From: Candidatus Latescibacterota bacterium
GTDB taxonomy: Bacteria > Latescibacterota > UBA2968 > UBA8231
NCBI GenBank assembly: GCA_020852055.1
Contig: JADZBP010000019.1
Location: 1-44,598 of the forward strand
Length of the DNA: 44,598 nt
Direction: 5' to 3'
Part shown: piece after piece, positions 40,845-44,598 of the stretch
Numbering within the stretch: the stretch's first letter is position 1
Layout of the letters: the number at the start of each line of letters is the position of its first letter
Notes under the pieces: generated by a model
Database searches by the model: none
What the model saw: only the letters and a program-made list of their open reading frames with translations
Told to the model about the DNA's origin: nothing
Translations under genes and position numbers: made by a program

Positions 40845-41879
40845 TCAGGGTTTCAGGTCTTCGCTCAGTTCGTCCAGGCCCTCGACCGCTCCGAGTTCCT
40901 GATGGATCTCGAGCACCTCGTCGAGTTGATCCTGCCACGACTCCGGGTCCTGGCGCACCTGGGCGTCGTTGATGGCCACCGCAGCCTGCAGCGCAAAACT
41001 CGACAGGGTGTGCAGGTCGGCCTCATCGAGGGGATGGTCGGGGCTTTCCTCTACTTCGATGAGCCCCAGCAGGACCCCGTTGCGCAGGATGGGGACCAGG
41101 GCGCGCGGCGGTTGGGACGTGGCTACCCGGACCGGCTCCAGACCTTCTCGGACCAGGGCAAAATCCGCGGCTGGGGCGGTGTGCGGCGGCAGTTCCTCCT
41201 GCTCGAAGACGGTGCCTCCTCCTGCGGACCGGATGGCGGCGGCGGGCCGCAGGCCCTCCTCCTCCTCGAGGTAGACGACCGCCCGGGTTACCCCTGTGAT
41301 CTGGGCGACTACTTCCAGCACCACGGCCAGGGTTTCCTCGAGGCTGTGAAAGGTCAACAGGTGTTGGGCGATGCGGTCCTTGCCCTCCAACTCCTTGACC
41401 TTCAGCTGCAGTTGGCGGGTGCGCTCCGCGACCTTCTCTTCGAGCCGGGCATTGAGTTCGGCCAGCCGTCGCGCCAGGATCGCCCGCTCCAGGTGGGTGC
41501 GGATGCGGGCCAGCACCTCTTCTCTCTTAAAGGGCTTGGTGACGTAGTCCAGGCCGCCCACCTCGAAACCCTGGACGATCCCCGCCAGGTCGTCGCGCGC
41601 CGTCAGGAAGATCACCGGGACGGCCCTTAGCTCGGGCTTCTCCTTGAGCCGGCGGCAGGTTTCGTACCCGTCGATACCGGGCATCATCACGTCGAGCAGG
41701 ATCAGGTCGGGCTGCGAGTAGGAGGCGACTTCGAGGGCGGTTTCCCCATCGGAGGCCACTAGGATGTTGTAGCCGCCCTTGTCCAACGCCTGGACCAGCA
41801 CATCCAGGTTGGCGGGCACATCGTCGACGATGAGGATCTTGGAGCCGCTCAGATCGAGATGCACTTCGCTGGGATTCAT
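40845..41879 (-). CDS. Receiver-coiled coil-GAF protein (copy 2)
   Basis: The 344-residue protein has a receiver of the sequence type common in diguanylate-cyclase regulators (Asp63 in LLDVMMPGIDG, Lys in VTKPFKREE). A coiled coil follows (AELNARLEEKVAERTRQL), then a GAF-type domain ending FALQAAVAINDAQV. From LKVKELEGKDRIAQHLLT the sequence matches copy 1 throughout. The receivers differ more than the GAF parts, suggesting different kinases feed them. ATG at 41879 follows GAGAGG closely. It lies 122 bases after the hybrid kinase gene, its probable phosphodonor, and directly precedes FapA copy 2. Confidence 0.9.
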   Translation of the reverse strand: MNPSEVHLDLSGSKILIVDDVPANLDVLVQALDKGGYNILVASDGETALEVASYSQPDLILLDVMMPGIDGYETCRRLKEKPELRAVPVIFLTARDDLAGIVQGFEVGGLDYVTKPFKREEVLARIRTHLERAILARRLAELNARLEEKVAERTRQLQLKVKELEGKDRIAQHLLTFHSLEETLAVVLEVVAQITGVTRAVVYLEEEEGLRPAAAIRSAGGGTVFEQEELPPHTAPAADFALVREGLEPVRVATSQPPRALVPILRNGVLLGLIEVEESPDHPLDEADLHTLSSFALQAAVAINDAQVRQDPESWQDQLDEVLEIHQELGAVEGLDELSEDLKP

Positions 41880-42001
41880 GCGCCTCTCTTTCACCGGCGC
41901 TGCCGGGGAGGGTAGGGGTATGCGGTGAACACCTGCGGGGTGGCATGCCTCGGTTCGCCGCAAAAATAAGCCACACCCGAGCTGCCGCCCAAATCCGCGT
42001 C

Positions 42002-44598
<2,597 letters not shown>

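Noticed and set aside
41880-42001. Possible promoter TTGGGC-N17-TTATTT before receiver-GAF copy 2
   Set aside because: The -10 matches the consensus at only two positions; co-transcription with the hybrid kinase is as likely.

Overview
The window is 44.6 kb of GC-rich bacterial DNA holding 39 protein genes, one of them cut by the right edge. I see no tRNA, rRNA or CRISPR array. The cell is a diderm: there are a TonB-dependent receptor, an outer-membrane beta-barrel candidate, several lipoproteins and a ZraP/Spy-like periplasmic protein. A lipoprotein with a DNPLDP motif just after its lipobox, a carboxypeptidase-regulatory-domain receptor and many multi-domain two-component proteins recall the FCB superphylum and neighbouring uncultured phyla (Latescibacterota- or Gemmatimonadota-like). 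That placement is a guess from gene style, not a measured phylogeny.

Layout. (1) 64-7470, + strand: an envelope-stress block. A Spy/CpxP/ZraP-like protein sits behind a candidate sigma-54 promoter and is closed by its own terminator. It is followed by four exported proteins (a helical-repeat protein, a DUF4136 lipoprotein, a degenerate Rieske-fold lipoprotein and a Gly/Met-rich lipoprotein) and then an NtrB/NtrC-type kinase and sigma-54 activator. The arrangement resembles an expanded ZraPSR system. (2) 7482-11193, - strand: a beta-barrel protein coupled to a calcium-repeat protein, and a MacB/LolD-type ABC transporter, separated by a 380-bp spacer rich in palindromes. (3) 11196-16540, - strand: a dTDP-4-dehydrorhamnose-reductase-like enzyme, two glycosyltransferases (one an unusual fusion) and a C-terminal processing protease, led by a promoter whose -10 lies in a perfect dyad. 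(4) 16624-20242: a TonB receptor, a MITE-like hairpin element supplying its stop codon, an aldo/keto reductase and a bidirectional terminator. (5) 27253-20241, - strand: a tight seven-gene unit (quinone oxidoreductase, CorA-like protein, C45 acyltransferase, uronate-dehydrogenase-like enzyme, DUF4380, M14 peptidase, GT-C glycosyltransferase). (6) 27340-31168: a divergent Ldh-family enzyme, CYTH protein, ZapA, a FliL-like lipoprotein and a phosphohexomutase. (7) 31220-44598: a signalling block. One + strand operon encodes HTH-receiver, PAS kinase, receiver-HDOD, receiver-GAF and a FapA/DUF342 protein. It faces a - strand set with a second receiver-GAF protein and a second, longer FapA protein, preceded by a hybrid kinase with a beta-propeller sensor. 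The two receiver-GAF/FapA pairs are paralogous and arranged as mirror images around a SAM-hydrolase-like gene and a small lipoprotein gene.

The strongest candidate for an undescribed system is this mirrored receiver-GAF/FapA module with its HDOD and HTH-receiver partners. Second is the ZraPSR-like block with its metal-binding-looking and Rieske-like lipoproteins. Assignments rest on motif reading; no database search was possible.
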